A DNA stretch of 64,000 nucleotides from assembly GCF_030408715.1 (NCBI RefSeq), contig NZ_CP047202.1:1080294-1144293 (forward strand), written 5' to 3'. The stretch is from Corynebacterium confusum (GTDB lineage: Bacteria; Actinomycetota; Actinomycetes; Mycobacteriales; Mycobacteriaceae). Positions 31,946 to 40,878 of the stretch are shown here, one piece after another. Made by a program: the position numbers and the translations under genes. Position 1 is the first letter of the stretch; each line of letters begins with the position of its first letter. Under the pieces are notes generated by a model. That model made no database searches, was not told the DNA's origin, and was given only the letters and a program-made list of their open reading frames with translations.

Positions 31946-32881
31946 ATGGTTTCCAAGAAAATCAAGACCCTGACCGCTTCGACCGCCGTGGCTGCCGGCC
32001 TTGCCCTGTCGGCCCCGGCAGCAATGGCCGCGCCCGCCAATTCTCAAGAACCTGCTCAGGAAACGTCCGCCGTGGACCAGCTGTCCAGCGTCGTGACCCC
32101 GGAGCTGCTCGAGCAGCTGCTGGGCCTGAGCTCCAACAGCGAGGCCGCCTCGACCGCCGCTAACTCCGGCGCCGAGTCGACCGAGTCCACCGAGTCTGCT
32201 GCGTCTGCAGCGACCGCCACCCCGTCCGAGGACGGCGACGCAGCACAGTCCGAGCTGGTGACCACCCTGCCGGAGGGTGCGACCAAGCTGCAGCCGAAGG
32301 AAGGCAACGAGACCATCTCCGGCAAGCTGGTATCCACCGTCAAGCCGGATGCTGTCAGCATCACGCTCCAGGATGACGGCACCTTGAGCTTCGAGGACGG
32401 CTGCAACGGCGGCACCGCCGACTACAGCTTCGACTCCGAGGGCGCCCTCGAGGTCGGCACCATCACCTCGACCCAGATGGCCTGCGAGCCGGCCGCCATG
32501 GCCGATGCCGCCGCCATCACCAAGATCCTCGAATCTAAGCCGGCCATCTACCAGCTCGACGACTCCACCCTGGCCCTGGCCGCCGGCGACGACGCCATCG
32601 AGTTCAAGCCCGCCCAGGCCGAGGAGGGTGACGGCGACGCCCCGGCCACCCAGCCGGCGGGCCCGGACGCTTCCACCCAGCCGGAGGCAAGCGCCCCGGC
32701 GACCGCTCCGGAAGCTGACGGCGCGGCAAGTGACGAGACCCCTGTCCTTGGGGCAGAAGCGAACCAGGATGCATCCCAGGCGGGGAACACCGGTGCCGAG
32801 ACTGCTAACGTGGACGACGAAGGCGTCGTCCAGCCGGACACCACCGCCGACCAGACTGGTCCGGCAGGTGCCACGGCCTAA
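31946..32881 (+). CDS. Secreted META-domain protein
   Basis: 311 residues. Signal peptide: basic MVSKKIK, hydrophobic LTASTAVAAGLALSAPA, cleavage near AMA-AP (residue about 28). A Ser/Thr/Ala/Glu-rich linker leads to a META (HslJ-like) domain at about residues 105-230 with the two hallmark cysteines in FEDGCNGGTADYSF and STQMACEP. The last 80 residues are a low-complexity acidic Pro/Ala/Thr tail. META proteins of this kind are envelope proteins of unknown function. TAGGTT at 31933-31938 lies 7 nt before the ATG. Confidence 0.85.
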   Translation: MVSKKIKTLTASTAVAAGLALSAPAAMAAPANSQEPAQETSAVDQLSSVVTPELLEQLLGLSSNSEAASTAANSGAESTESTESAASAATATPSEDGDAAQSELVTTLPEGATKLQPKEGNETISGKLVSTVKPDAVSITLQDDGTLSFEDGCNGGTADYSFDSEGALEVGTITSTQMACEPAAMADAAAITKILESKPAIYQLDDSTLALAAGDDAIEFKPAQAEEGDGDAPATQPAGPDASTQPEASAPATAPEADGAASDETPVLGAEANQDASQAGNTGAETANVDDEGVVQPDTTADQTGPAGATA

Positions 32882-32930
32882 GGCGTACTTCAGACGCGGA
32901 TATTGACAGTCCCGCCGCGTAATTCCTCAA

Positions 32931-32965
32931 TTTGACCCCTCCCGCGCTTGCGGGAGGGGTCAAAT
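32931..32965. terminator. Bidirectional terminator between META gene and formamidase
   Basis: TTTGACCCCTCCCGC (32931-32945) and GCGGGAGGGGTCAAA (32950-32964) form a perfect 15-bp stem around a 4-nt loop; the flanking AAA/TTT ends let it work for both convergent genes. Confidence 0.93.
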
Positions 32966-33006
32966 GTTTGTCCGGGGAAGGCTAGCCCTTTTTAGGGTTC
33001 GTCACC

Positions 33007-34023
33007 TTATTTGTACTCGTCCGGCAGCGGGCCCAGCTGCGGGCCATCCGGGTAGTACTTCCAGCCGTCCTTGATGCGGACCTCGTCGTCCCACGGCAGC
33101 TTGTACTCGCCGTTGGCCAAGTCGCGGACCCAGGTCAGGTAGTTCTCGGTCTTTCCGCCGGGGTAGCCGACGTAGCCGCGGTTGCCCAGGTTGTAGATGT
33201 TGTTCTCCAGCGCCCAGTTCTGGCGGGCCTGGTCGGCGAGCGCGGGGTAGATCTCCGCGGTGACAATCTCGCCCGGGTTGCGGTGGCCCTCGGAAATCAT
33301 GCCGCCGTCGTAGTTGCAGACGTTGCCCTCGCCGAAGTAGTAGAAAGTGCCGTCGTAGCCGGCTAGGTTCACCGACGCGGTGAACATGAGGTTCTGGTAG
33401 GCGTTGGAACGGTTGGTCATGATCCAGGAGTCCTGGGTCTGGGTGGAGTAGCCGGAGATGCGGATGTAGACGTTCGCGCCCTTGTAGGCGGCCTCGCGGG
33501 CCAGCTCCGGGAACATGCCGTCGTGGCAGATATTTAGGGCGATCTTGGAGCCCTTCGGGCCGTCGGCCACTGGCATGCCGAGGTCGCCCGGGTACCAGGG
33601 CTCGATTGGGGTCCAGGGCTGTAGCTTGCGGTAGTGCAGGGCAATCTCGCCCGTGTTGTCGATCATGATGGCGGTGTTAAACGGCGGCTTGCCCTCCTCG
33701 TGGTTGGGCTCCATGATGGAGAACACGCCCCAGACGTCGTTGTCCCGGCAGGCGGCCTTGTACTGCTCGACCTTGGGATCGTCGAGGCCGATGAGGAACT
33801 CGTCGTAGGACCAGATCTTGGTGTTGAGCCCAGACGAGGAGTACTCGGGGAAAACAATGAGGTCGAGCTCCGGGTAGCCGGCCTTGGTGCTGGCTACCAT
33901 GCGGCAAATCTCGTCGACGTTGCGCTGCACGTCGTCGGGGTGGTTGACCACGGGTACGGGGTATTGGATGAGGGCCATCAACAGGCCGTTGGGGGAGGCG
34001 CTGACGCTACCAGTGCTGGACAT
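33007..34023 (-). CDS. amiF: Formamidase (nitrilase superfamily)
   Basis: 338-residue enzyme that hydrolyses formamide to formate and ammonia. The nitrilase triad occurs at E60 ([13 protein letters not shown]), K133 ([11 protein letters not shown]) and C166 ([12 protein letters not shown]), the same numbers that I recall for H. pylori AmiF, and the length fits. The ATG at 34023 is preceded on the minus strand by AAGGAG 6 nt away; the reading frame continues upstream without homologous sequence. It lies in a divergent pair with the siderophore-interacting protein gene. Related aliphatic amidase activity cannot be excluded. Confidence 0.9.
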   Translation of the reverse strand: MSSTGSVSASPNGLLMALIQYPVPVVNHPDDVQRNVDEICRMVASTKAGYPELDLIVFPEYSSSGLNTKIWSYDEFLIGLDDPKVEQYKAACRDNDVWGVFSIMEPNHEEGKPPFNTAIMIDNTGEIALHYRKLQPWTPIEPWYPGDLGMPVADGPKGSKIALNICHDGMFPELAREAAYKGANVYIRISGYSTQTQDSWIMTNRSNAYQNLMFTASVNLAGYDGTFYYFGEGNVCNYDGGMISEGHRNPGEIVTAEIYPALADQARQNWALENNIYNLGNRGYVGYPGGKTENYLTWVRDLANGEYKLPWDDEVRIKDGWKYYPDGPQLGPLPDEYK

Positions 34024-34169
34024 GGAAAACACTCCTTGGGGTTGAATGGGTGGTGCGCCCCCCAGCCTATAGTGTGACTCGTGGCACAGTCGTGTCTCAT
34101 GGCCGCTGGTGATCTCGCTGACCAGACTGCCCAGCTGGTGACTATTGGGCCCTAGCAAGAAAAATGTCT

Positions 34170-34188
34170 GTAGGGTAGCCTTACCCAA
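34170..34188 (+). promoter_or_regulatory. DtxR-type iron box over leaderless promoter
   Basis: GTAGGGTAGCCTTACCCAA matches 16 of 19 positions of the DtxR consensus TWAGGTWAGSCTWACCTWA. A -10 hexamer TAGCCT (34176-34181) lies inside the box, exactly 7 nt before the ATG at 34189, so bound DtxR-Fe would block the promoter and the start. Confidence 0.8.
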
Positions 34189-35256
34189 ATGAGTGAGAAT
34201 TCTGCATACACCCCGGACGAGCCGTACCGCGCCGGTTTCCAGGCCGGCTTCAGCCAAGGTTTCGGGGCCGGCTTTGAAAACGGCTTCGACCGCGGTTTCC
34301 AGGCCGGGCAGTCCCAAGCCCACTATGATTCCCGCCGCGCCCGAAAGGAAGAAAAGCGGGCGGAGAAGCTGCGGCGGCGCGAGGAAAAGGCCGCCGGCTC
34401 CGTCGGCCAAACTCCGGCACCGGCCCCGCGCAAACCCAAGCGCAAGGCCCACGGCGCCACCGTCACCGCCAAGCGCCAGATTTCCCCCGACATGGTGCGC
34501 CTGACCATCTCAGCGCCGGGCCTGGTGGGCCAGGATCTCGACAAGACGGATCACTACATCAAGATCCTCTTCGTGCCCGAGGGTGCCGACTACGCCTGGC
34601 CCTTCGACCTGGCCGACGCTCGCGCCAACCAGCCGCGGCACCTGCGCCCGGTCACACGCACCTATACCCTGCGCAGCGTCGACACGCAAACGGGAGAGTG
34701 CGAGGTCGACTTCGTCCTGCACGGCGATGCCGGCCTCGCCGGCCCCTGGGCCCGCGATGTCGAGGTAGGTCACGAATTTGGCTTCGCCGGTCCCGGAGGC
34801 AAGTGGAAGCCCGAGCCCGGCTACGAGACCTTCGTCTTGGCCGGCGACGAGGCGGCCGCCCCGGCCGTCGCCGCCGCCCTAGAGAAGCTGCCGGCGGGCG
34901 CGCAGGCGACCGCCTTTGTCGAGGTCGAGGCCCCCGGCCACGAGATCGAAATGCCCGAGCGTCCGGGGGCGACCGTCCAGTGGGTCTACCGCAACGGCGC
35001 GACCCCGGGCGCACCGCTGGCCGCCGCGGTCCGCAACCACGGCATCCCGGCTGGCCGCACCAGCTGGTTCATCCACGGCGTGGCCGAGATGATCAAGGAC
35101 CTGCGTCGCTTCCTGTTCAAGGAAAACGGCGTCGATAAGACCGACGTGTCCATCTCCGGTTACTGGCGTCTCGGCATGACCGAGGACCTGTGGCAGTCCA
35201 CCAAGGGCGAATTCGTCGCGGCGATGGAAGCCGAAGAAAAAGGCGCGGCGGATTAA
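34189..35256 (+). CDS. Siderophore-interacting protein with N-terminal GX3 repeat
   Basis: 355-residue flavoprotein. Residues 16-41 are a GX3 repeat (seven glycines spaced by four), followed by a basic, charged segment ([17 protein letters not shown]) and a Pro/Lys linker. From about residue 85 it is a normal SIP family reductase: FAD motif [22 protein letters not shown], and the NAD(P)H site [19 protein letters not shown], ending in [14 protein letters not shown]. It should release iron from siderophores by reduction in the cytoplasm. A DtxR box covers its promoter. Confidence 0.92.
   Translation: MSENSAYTPDEPYRAGFQAGFSQGFGAGFENGFDRGFQAGQSQAHYDSRRARKEEKRAEKLRRREEKAAGSVGQTPAPAPRKPKRKAHGATVTAKRQISPDMVRLTISAPGLVGQDLDKTDHYIKILFVPEGADYAWPFDLADARANQPRHLRPVTRTYTLRSVDTQTGECEVDFVLHGDAGLAGPWARDVEVGHEFGFAGPGGKWKPEPGYETFVLAGDEAAAPAVAAALEKLPAGAQATAFVEVEAPGHEIEMPERPGATVQWVYRNGATPGAPLAAAVRNHGIPAGRTSWFIHGVAEMIKDLRRFLFKENGVDKTDVSISGYWRLGMTEDLWQSTKGEFVAAMEAEEKGAAD
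34234..34317 (+). repeat. In-gene 12-nt/4-residue GX3 repeat
   Basis: Codes for glycines at residues 16, 20, 24, 28, 32, 36 and 40 of the siderophore-interacting protein, six of them followed by Phe ([24 protein letters not shown]). Confidence 0.9.
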
Positions 35257-35288
35257 CTAATCCGACCGCGCAGAAGTTTGTCTCTCGG

Positions 35289-35612
35289 CTACTTGGCGTC
35301 CGAGAGAGCGTAGGCGGCGCCGGCGGTTGCGGCGGTCACGGCCAGCACGGACGGCCAGGCGCCGATCTTCTTGGCCAGCGGGTGCGAGGCGCCGAAAGCG
35401 CCCAGGTAGAGCGCCGACAGACCGGCGGTGGTGGCGGCATTCGTCTTGGCCGCCCAGGAGCGGCCAGCCCACAGGCCAGCGGCGCCCAGGATGACGCCGC
35501 CCAGCGGGCGCACGCCCGTCTCTTTGGCCGTGACCCAACCGCCGATAAGGCCCAGGGTGACCGTCGTGGCGGTGCTGACGTTTTCTGGCTTCTTGATATC
35601 AATCATTCCCAT
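35289..35612 (-). CDS. Small integral membrane protein, unknown function
   Basis: 107 residues with two to four short hydrophobic segments rich in Gly and Ala (VTLGLIGGWVTAK, LGGVILGAAGLWAG, AATTAGLSALYLGAFGASHP, VLAVTAATAGAAYAL). No domain recognised. TAGGGT on the minus strand (35619-35624) lies 6 nt before the ATG at 35612, supporting this start; ATG 35606 is possible. Convergent with the siderophore-interacting protein gene and divergent from the MFS gene. Confidence 0.75.
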   Translation of the reverse strand: MGMIDIKKPENVSTATTVTLGLIGGWVTAKETGVRPLGGVILGAAGLWAGRSWAAKTNAATTAGLSALYLGAFGASHPLAKKIGAWPSVLAVTAATAGAAYALSDAK

Positions 35613-35693
35613 GCCATCACCCTAGTCCGCCCGGCGACCCGCGGTAAATAGTTTCGGAAGCCGGCCTGCCCGGAGGGGCTAGACTCGTTGTCC

Positions 35694-37130
35694 ATGACGC
35701 GTGATAGACCCCCGCAGCAGCCCGCGGCATCGACGGTGTTGCCCGAACCGCAGGCGTGGCGCGCGATGATCGCGCTGAGCCTCGGGTTTTTCATCTCCCT
35801 GCTGGACCAGACCATGGTGGCCGTGGCGCTGCCGGCCATCGCCGCAGACATGGGAGCATCCATCAACCAGGCGATGTGGGTTTCGTCCATCTACCTGCTG
35901 GCCGCCGTGGTCCCCCTGCTGTTTACCGGCCGCTTGGGCGATATCTACGGCCAGCGGCTGATGTTCCGCCTCGGCGTGGGGCTCTTCGCCGTCGGTGCGC
36001 TGCTGTGTGCGCTCTCGCCCAGCATCGAATGGCTCATCGCCGCCCGCGCCGTCCAAGGCCTGGGCGCTGCCATCCAGATGCCGCAGACGATGTCCGTTAT
36101 CAACTGCGTTTTCGCCCGCGAGCGTCGCGGCCGCGCACTCGGCGTGTGGGGCATCGTCGGCTCGCTGGCCTCCTTGACCGGCCCGGTAGCCGGCGGGCTG
36201 GTGGTCAGCCTGGTCGGCTGGCACGGCGTCTTCTGGCTCCACCTGCCCTTTGCCGCGGCCGCCATCATCCTGGCCACCCGCTGGGTGCCGAAGCTGCCGA
36301 CGGTCGCCCGGGCTATCGATGCTACCTCCGCCGCCGTCTCCCTCGTGGCCATGGCCGCCATCGTCTTCGCCATCCAGCAAGGCCCCGGGCTCGGTTGGCG
36401 CTGGTGGGTCTGGGCTCTACTGGCGGCCGGCATCGCCGGACTTATCGTCTTCGCCCGCCTGCAGGCCACGGCCGGCCGGCGCGGCACCGAGCCGCTCATC
36501 CCACCCGCGCTCTTTGCCGACCGCAACTACAGCCTGGGCGTGGCCTCCATCTCCACCATGGGCTTTATGGCCGCGGCCATGATGCTGCCGATGATGATAT
36601 GGATGCAGGGCGTGCAGGACCTGCCGGCCAACCAGGCCGGGCTCATCGTGGTGCCCATGGCGGTGGTCTCCATGCTGGTAACCCCGTTCGCCGGCATCCT
36701 GGTCGACAAGCTGCACCCGCGGGCGCTGTCGCAGTTCGGATTCGCGGTCTCGCTCGGAGCCTTCGTCCTTGCGTGGTGGGTAATGCTCGGCGGGCACGCG
36801 GCCGCGTGGCTGGCCCTGCCGCTGGGGCTACTGGGCCTGGGCCAGTCGTTTATTTGGGGGACCAACTCCGCGACCGCCATGCGCGATCTCCCGGCTACGC
36901 TCATGGGCGCGGCCTCCGGCGCCTACAACACCGCCCGGCAGGTCGGTTCGGTGATCGGCGTGGCGGTGGTCTCGGCGGCCATGCAGGCCGGGCAGGCCGC
37001 CTTCGGCCTGGTCGCCGGTCTGGCGCACTCCCTCTGGGCGATCATCGCGGCGCTGGCCGCGGGCCTGGTGACGGTCAGCTTCTTCCGGGATACGTTGCAC
37101 GGCGGGGCGGGGAAGCCCGAGAGGCGTTAA
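35694..37130 (+). CDS. MFS drug efflux transporter (DHA2-like)
   Basis: 478-residue transporter with about 14 membrane helices. Motif A-like [16 protein letters not shown], helix 1 [17 protein letters not shown] and motif C-like GPVAGGLVV are those of the 14-helix drug:H+ antiporter family (EmrB/QacA type). Substrate unknown. ATG at 35694 is preferred over TTG 35688 because TAGACT (35680-35685) lies 8 nt upstream. Confidence 0.9.
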   Translation: MTRDRPPQQPAASTVLPEPQAWRAMIALSLGFFISLLDQTMVAVALPAIAADMGASINQAMWVSSIYLLAAVVPLLFTGRLGDIYGQRLMFRLGVGLFAVGALLCALSPSIEWLIAARAVQGLGAAIQMPQTMSVINCVFARERRGRALGVWGIVGSLASLTGPVAGGLVVSLVGWHGVFWLHLPFAAAAIILATRWVPKLPTVARAIDATSAAVSLVAMAAIVFAIQQGPGLGWRWWVWALLAAGIAGLIVFARLQATAGRRGTEPLIPPALFADRNYSLGVASISTMGFMAAAMMLPMMIWMQGVQDLPANQAGLIVVPMAVVSMLVTPFAGILVDKLHPRALSQFGFAVSLGAFVLAWWVMLGGHAAAWLALPLGLLGLGQSFIWGTNSATAMRDLPATLMGAASGAYNTARQVGSVIGVAVVSAAMQAGQAAFGLVAGLAHSLWAIIAALAAGLVTVSFFRDTLHGGAGKPERR

Positions 37131-37140
37131 GCTGGTGAGC

Positions 37141-38172
37141 ATGCGACTTGCCACCTTGACCTCCGGCGGCGACTGCCCCGGGCTGAATGCAGTAATCCGC
37201 GCCGTGGTGCGCACCGCCTCTAGCGAATTCGGCGACACGGTGGTCGGATACGAAGACGGCTGGGTAGGCCTCATGGAAGACCGCCGGCGCGACCTCTACG
37301 ACGACGCCGAGATTGACCGCATCCTCCTGCGCGGCGGCACCATCCTGGGCACCGGCCGCCTGCACCCGGACAAGTTCAAGGCCGGCCTGGGCCAAATTAA
37401 GGAGAACCTCGCCGACGCTGGCATCGACGCGCTCATCGCCATCGGCGGCGAGGGCACCTTAAAGGGCGCGCAGTGGCTGGCGGACAACGGGATCCCGGTC
37501 ATCGGCGTGCCGAAGACCATCGACAACGACGTCAACGCCACCGACTTTACTTTCGGCTTCGACACGGCCGTGTCCGTGGCTACCGACGCCATCGACCGCC
37601 TGCACACCACCGCCGAGTCCCACAACCGCATCCTCATCGTGGAGGTCATGGGACGCCACGTTGGCTGGATCGCGCTGCACGCGGGCATGGCCGGCGGCGC
37701 GCACTACACCGTCATCCCGGAAGAACCCTTCGACATCGCCGAAATCACCAAGGCCATGGAGCGCCGCTTCCAGATGGGGGAGAAGTACGGCATCATCTGT
37801 GTGGCCGAAGGCGCCCTCCCGAAGGAGGGGACCATGGAATTTACCGAGGGTGATACCGACCAGTTCGGGCACCAGACCTTCAACGGCGTCGGCCAGGTTA
37901 TCGGCGACGAAATTAAGCGCCGCACCGGCTACGACGTGCGCACCACGGTGCTCGGCCACATCCAGCGCGGCGGCACCCCGACCGCCTACGACCGCGTGCT
38001 GGCCACCCGCTACGGCGTCCACGCGGCCCGCGCCGCCCACGCCGGCAAGTCCGGCCAGTGCGTGGCCCTGCACGGGGAAAAGATTGAGCTAGTCCCGCTT
38101 GCCGATGCCGTCGGCGAGCTCAAGGTCGTCCCGCCCGCCCGCTACGCCACCGCCAAGGCGCTCTTCGGCTAG
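37141..38172 (+). CDS. pfkA: 6-phosphofructokinase
   Basis: 343-residue glycolytic enzyme. [13 protein letters not shown] at the N-terminus binds phosphate; [10 protein letters not shown] carries Gly (not Asp) at the position that separates ATP- from PPi-dependent enzymes, so ATP use is expected; [17 protein letters not shown] and [15 protein letters not shown] are family motifs. TAAGCT (37128-37133) is 7 nt upstream of the ATG, so the GTG at 37135 is rejected. Positioned between gatA and gatB as in M. tuberculosis. Confidence 0.96.
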   Translation: MRLATLTSGGDCPGLNAVIRAVVRTASSEFGDTVVGYEDGWVGLMEDRRRDLYDDAEIDRILLRGGTILGTGRLHPDKFKAGLGQIKENLADAGIDALIAIGGEGTLKGAQWLADNGIPVIGVPKTIDNDVNATDFTFGFDTAVSVATDAIDRLHTTAESHNRILIVEVMGRHVGWIALHAGMAGGAHYTVIPEEPFDIAEITKAMERRFQMGEKYGIICVAEGALPKEGTMEFTEGDTDQFGHQTFNGVGQVIGDEIKRRTGYDVRTTVLGHIQRGGTPTAYDRVLATRYGVHAARAAHAGKSGQCVALHGEKIELVPLADAVGELKVVPPARYATAKALFG

Positions 38173-38196
38173 CGCGGGCCCGCGGTAGGGCAGCCC

Positions 38197-38988
38197 CTAC
38201 GCGACGTCGAGGCGCAGCGCTGGCAGCTGCGGGTCTACCACCCATCTGTCCTCGGCCACGGTGATGGCCGGCCGTTCCTCGACGATGGTCAGGGAGTCGC
38301 CCGCGCGGACGGTGTTGCCGTCCAGCACATAAGAAACGAGCCCGCGCAGCACCGCGTAGAAGTCGTTGGGCTCCCCGGGCGCGTTGCGGATCTGCACCTC
38401 CGGGTGTCCGGCCTGGATAAGGCCGACGGAGTAGGCGTACCAGCGGTCGGCGTCCTCGGAGGGGCGTACCCACACGCCCACGGCCGTCATCGCCAGCTCG
38501 CCGCTATCGGCCAGCTGGATAAAGCGCGGCGCGCTAATGGTCACCCCGGCCCGCGGCACCAAGGCTGCGAGTGCGCCCGGGGTCTTCAGGGCGGCGAGAG
38601 TGGCTACCGACAACATGTTGATCTGGCGCAGGCGGTCCTCCCGGTACTTCTTGCCGCGCTCGAGGTGGGCGTTGTCGGGGAAGACCGTGACCAACAGGTA
38701 GCTGGCGGCGCTGGAAACGTCGACCGAGCCGTCGTTGAGCTCCGGGTGGGGCTCGACCTCGCTGAGGTCAGGGGCGGCATCGACAAGCTTGAACGTAATG
38801 GTGCAATCGCGGGCCTGGGCCACCTGCAACTCCGGTGAGGGGCCGGGTTTAAGCGGGCTGAGCTGGTCGCCGAAGGTGTCGCGCATGGCGGCGGCTAATT
38901 CTTTCTCGGCGGGTAAGTTGCGGCAATAGACGACGTTGACCAACGGGGCGTTGACAAGGTCGGCGGCTACGCTATTCGGGGTATCCAT
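38197..38988 (-). CDS. DUF4261-like protein, unknown function
   Basis: 263-residue soluble protein. The segments SAASYLLVTVFP, KTPGALAALVPRAGVTISA and TAVGVWVRPSEDADRWYAYSVGLIQAGHPEVQI followed by ending GNTVRAGDSL resemble the DUF4261 pattern, but this is a judgement by eye. Starts with ATG 38988 because TATGCT lies exactly 7 nt upstream on the minus strand (38996-39001). Convergent with pfkA and divergent from gatB. Confidence 0.65.
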   Translation of the reverse strand: MDTPNSVAADLVNAPLVNVVYCRNLPAEKELAAAMRDTFGDQLSPLKPGPSPELQVAQARDCTITFKLVDAAPDLSEVEPHPELNDGSVDVSSAASYLLVTVFPDNAHLERGKKYREDRLRQINMLSVATLAALKTPGALAALVPRAGVTISAPRFIQLADSGELAMTAVGVWVRPSEDADRWYAYSVGLIQAGHPEVQIRNAPGEPNDFYAVLRGLVSYVLDGNTVRAGDSLTIVEERPAITVAEDRWVVDPQLPALRLDVA

Positions 38989-39053
38989 GCGCCCCAGCAT
39001 AGGCAAAAAGACCAGTTGCCGGCGAGGAAAAATAACGTACTAAGATGGCACGC

Positions 39054-40559
39054 ATGACTGCTGCGATGTATGACCTGATGGACTTCGATGAGGTCTTGGA
39101 AAAGTTTGAACCCGTCATGGGCATGGAAGTGCATGTCGAGTTGGATACCGAAACCAAGATGTTTTCCACCTCGGCCACCAATTTCAGCGCCGCCCCGAAC
39201 AGCAACGTGGACCCGGTGTCCCTGGGGCTGCCGGGCGCGCTGCCGGTCGTTAACGCCAAGGGCGTGGAATGGGCCATCAAGATTGGGCTGGCGCTGAACT
39301 GCTCCATCGCGGAGTCCTCCCGGTTCGCCCGGAAAAACTACTTCTACCCGGACCAGCCGAAGAACTACCAGATCTCCCAGTACGACGAGCCCATTGCGTA
39401 CGACGGCTACCTGGACGTCCAGCTCGAGGACGGCACCGAGTGGCGCGTCGAGATCGAGCGCGCCCACATGGAGGAAGACACCGGCAAGCTGACCCACCTG
39501 GGCGGCGCCGACGGCCGCATCCACGGCGCGACGAAGTCCCTGGTGGACTGCAACCGCGCCGGCATCCCGCTGATTGAAATCGTCACCAAGCCGATCATCG
39601 GAGCCGGTGAGCGCGCCCCCGAGGTCGCCAAGGCCTATGTCTCCGCCCTGCGCGATCTGGTGGCCGCCCTGGGGGTGTCCGATGCCCGCATGGACCAGGG
39701 GTCCATGCGCGTGGACTCCAACCTGTCCCTGCGCCCCATCGGCCAGGAGGAGTTCGGTACCCGCACCGAGACCAAGAACATTAACTCGTTGAAGTCCGTC
39801 GAGCAGGCTGTGCGCTTCGAGATGCAGCGCCAGGCCCAGGTCATCGAGGACGGCGGCGAGATCGTCCAGGAGACCCGCCACTACCAGGAGGCCGACGGCA
39901 CAACCTCCAAGGGGCGCCCCAAGGAGACCGCTGAGGACTACCGTTACTTCAACGACCCGGACCTGCCGCCGGTCATCGCCCCGCGCGAGTGGGTCGAGGA
40001 AATCCGCGCCACGCTGCCGGAGCTGCCGTGGGTCCGCCGCGCCCGCATCCAACAGGAGTGGGGCCTGACGGACGAGGAGATGCGCGACTTGGTCAACGCC
40101 GGCGCCCTTGACCTCATCGTGGACACCGTCGAGGCCGGCGCCCCGGCTTCCGATGCCCGTTCTTGGTGGGTCGCCTACCTCTCCGGCAAGGCCAACGAGG
40201 CCGGCGTGGCGCTGGCCGACCTGTCGATTAGCCCGCAGCAGGTTGCCCGCGTGTGCGCCCTGGTGGCCGAGGGTAAGCTGACCACCAAGCTGGCCCGCCA
40301 GGCCGTCGACGGCGTGCTGGCCGGCGAGGGTGACGTCGACGAGGTCGTGGCCGCGCGCGGCCTCGAGGTTGTCCGCGACGACGGCGCCATCGAGAAGGCT
40401 GTCGACGACGCCCTAGCCGCCAACCCGGACATCGTGGAGAAGTACCGCTCCGGCAACAAGAAGGTCACTGGCGCTATCGTGGGCGCGGTCATGAAGGCCA
40501 CCCAGGGCAAGGCCGACCCGGGCCAGGTCAACAAGTTGATTGCTGAAAAGCTCAACTAG
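39054..40559 (+). CDS. gatB: Asp/Glu-tRNA amidotransferase subunit B
   Basis: 501-residue tRNA-binding subunit that phosphorylates the misacylated residue and receives ammonia from GatA. Family signatures: [58 protein letters not shown] and [12 protein letters not shown]-terminal YqeY-like tail [20 protein letters not shown] at 39054 is fixed by TAAGAT (39041-39046) 7 nt upstream and matches the usual MTAAMYDL start; ATG 39045 is rejected. A terminator follows. Confidence 0.97.
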   Translation: MTAAMYDLMDFDEVLEKFEPVMGMEVHVELDTETKMFSTSATNFSAAPNSNVDPVSLGLPGALPVVNAKGVEWAIKIGLALNCSIAESSRFARKNYFYPDQPKNYQISQYDEPIAYDGYLDVQLEDGTEWRVEIERAHMEEDTGKLTHLGGADGRIHGATKSLVDCNRAGIPLIEIVTKPIIGAGERAPEVAKAYVSALRDLVAALGVSDARMDQGSMRVDSNLSLRPIGQEEFGTRTETKNINSLKSVEQAVRFEMQRQAQVIEDGGEIVQETRHYQEADGTTSKGRPKETAEDYRYFNDPDLPPVIAPREWVEEIRATLPELPWVRRARIQQEWGLTDEEMRDLVNAGALDLIVDTVEAGAPASDARSWWVAYLSGKANEAGVALADLSISPQQVARVCALVAEGKLTTKLARQAVDGVLAGEGDVDEVVAARGLEVVRDDGAIEKAVDDALAANPDIVEKYRSGNKKVTGAIVGAVMKATQGKADPGQVNKLIAEKLN

Positions 40560-40577
40560 ACCGCACAGCGTTTACCC

Positions 40578-40617
40578 AGACCCGCGGATGTTATCAAAAT
40601 GATATCCGCGGGTCTTT
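40578..40617 (+). terminator. Intrinsic terminator of gatB
   Basis: AGACCCGCGGAT (40578-40589) pairs with ATCCGCGGGTCT (40604-40615); a short T run follows. Confidence 0.88.
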
Positions 40618-40878
40618 GGCGTATTCGGAGGCCTTTCCTGCCGAAAGACCCAGCTAGACGTTAAGCGCCTCACAGGTAGGGGTGAACTGGCTGCACCGCA
40701 CACGGGTCGGCGGGAGCTGGTGCGTTATGCTTTGGGACGACAGCGCGCGCCACTGAGCTGCGCCAGGGTTTAGTTGCATGCTTGCCCCCTCGGGCCGCGG
40801 CGGGCCTAGACTGGCTGAGTCCCTAGCCCACGGTGCGCGCTTGAGACTTGATCATTGTCTAGCAGAACTAGGAAAGTT
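40618..40878 (+). other. Long non-coding leader region before the YkvI-like gene
   Basis: About 260 bases with no convincing reading frame. A -10-like TAGACT at 40806-40811 would give a leader of about 60 nt. GC-rich inverted segments around 40700-40800 could fold, but I recognise no known riboswitch or T-box. Confidence 0.4.

Noticed and set aside
35756..37138. 460-codon Arg/Gly-rich frame overlapping the MFS gene
   Set aside because: Out-of-frame shadow; the MFS frame has clear membrane helices and a promoter.
37135..37141. GTG start two codons upstream of the pfkA ATG
   Set aside because: The -10 hexamer ends at 37133, so a transcript starting about 7 nt later would not include it.
40618..40878. 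tRNA or T-box in the gene-free stretch before the YkvI-like gene
   Set aside because: No cloverleaf pairing, no TTCGA loop and no T-box core sequence seen.
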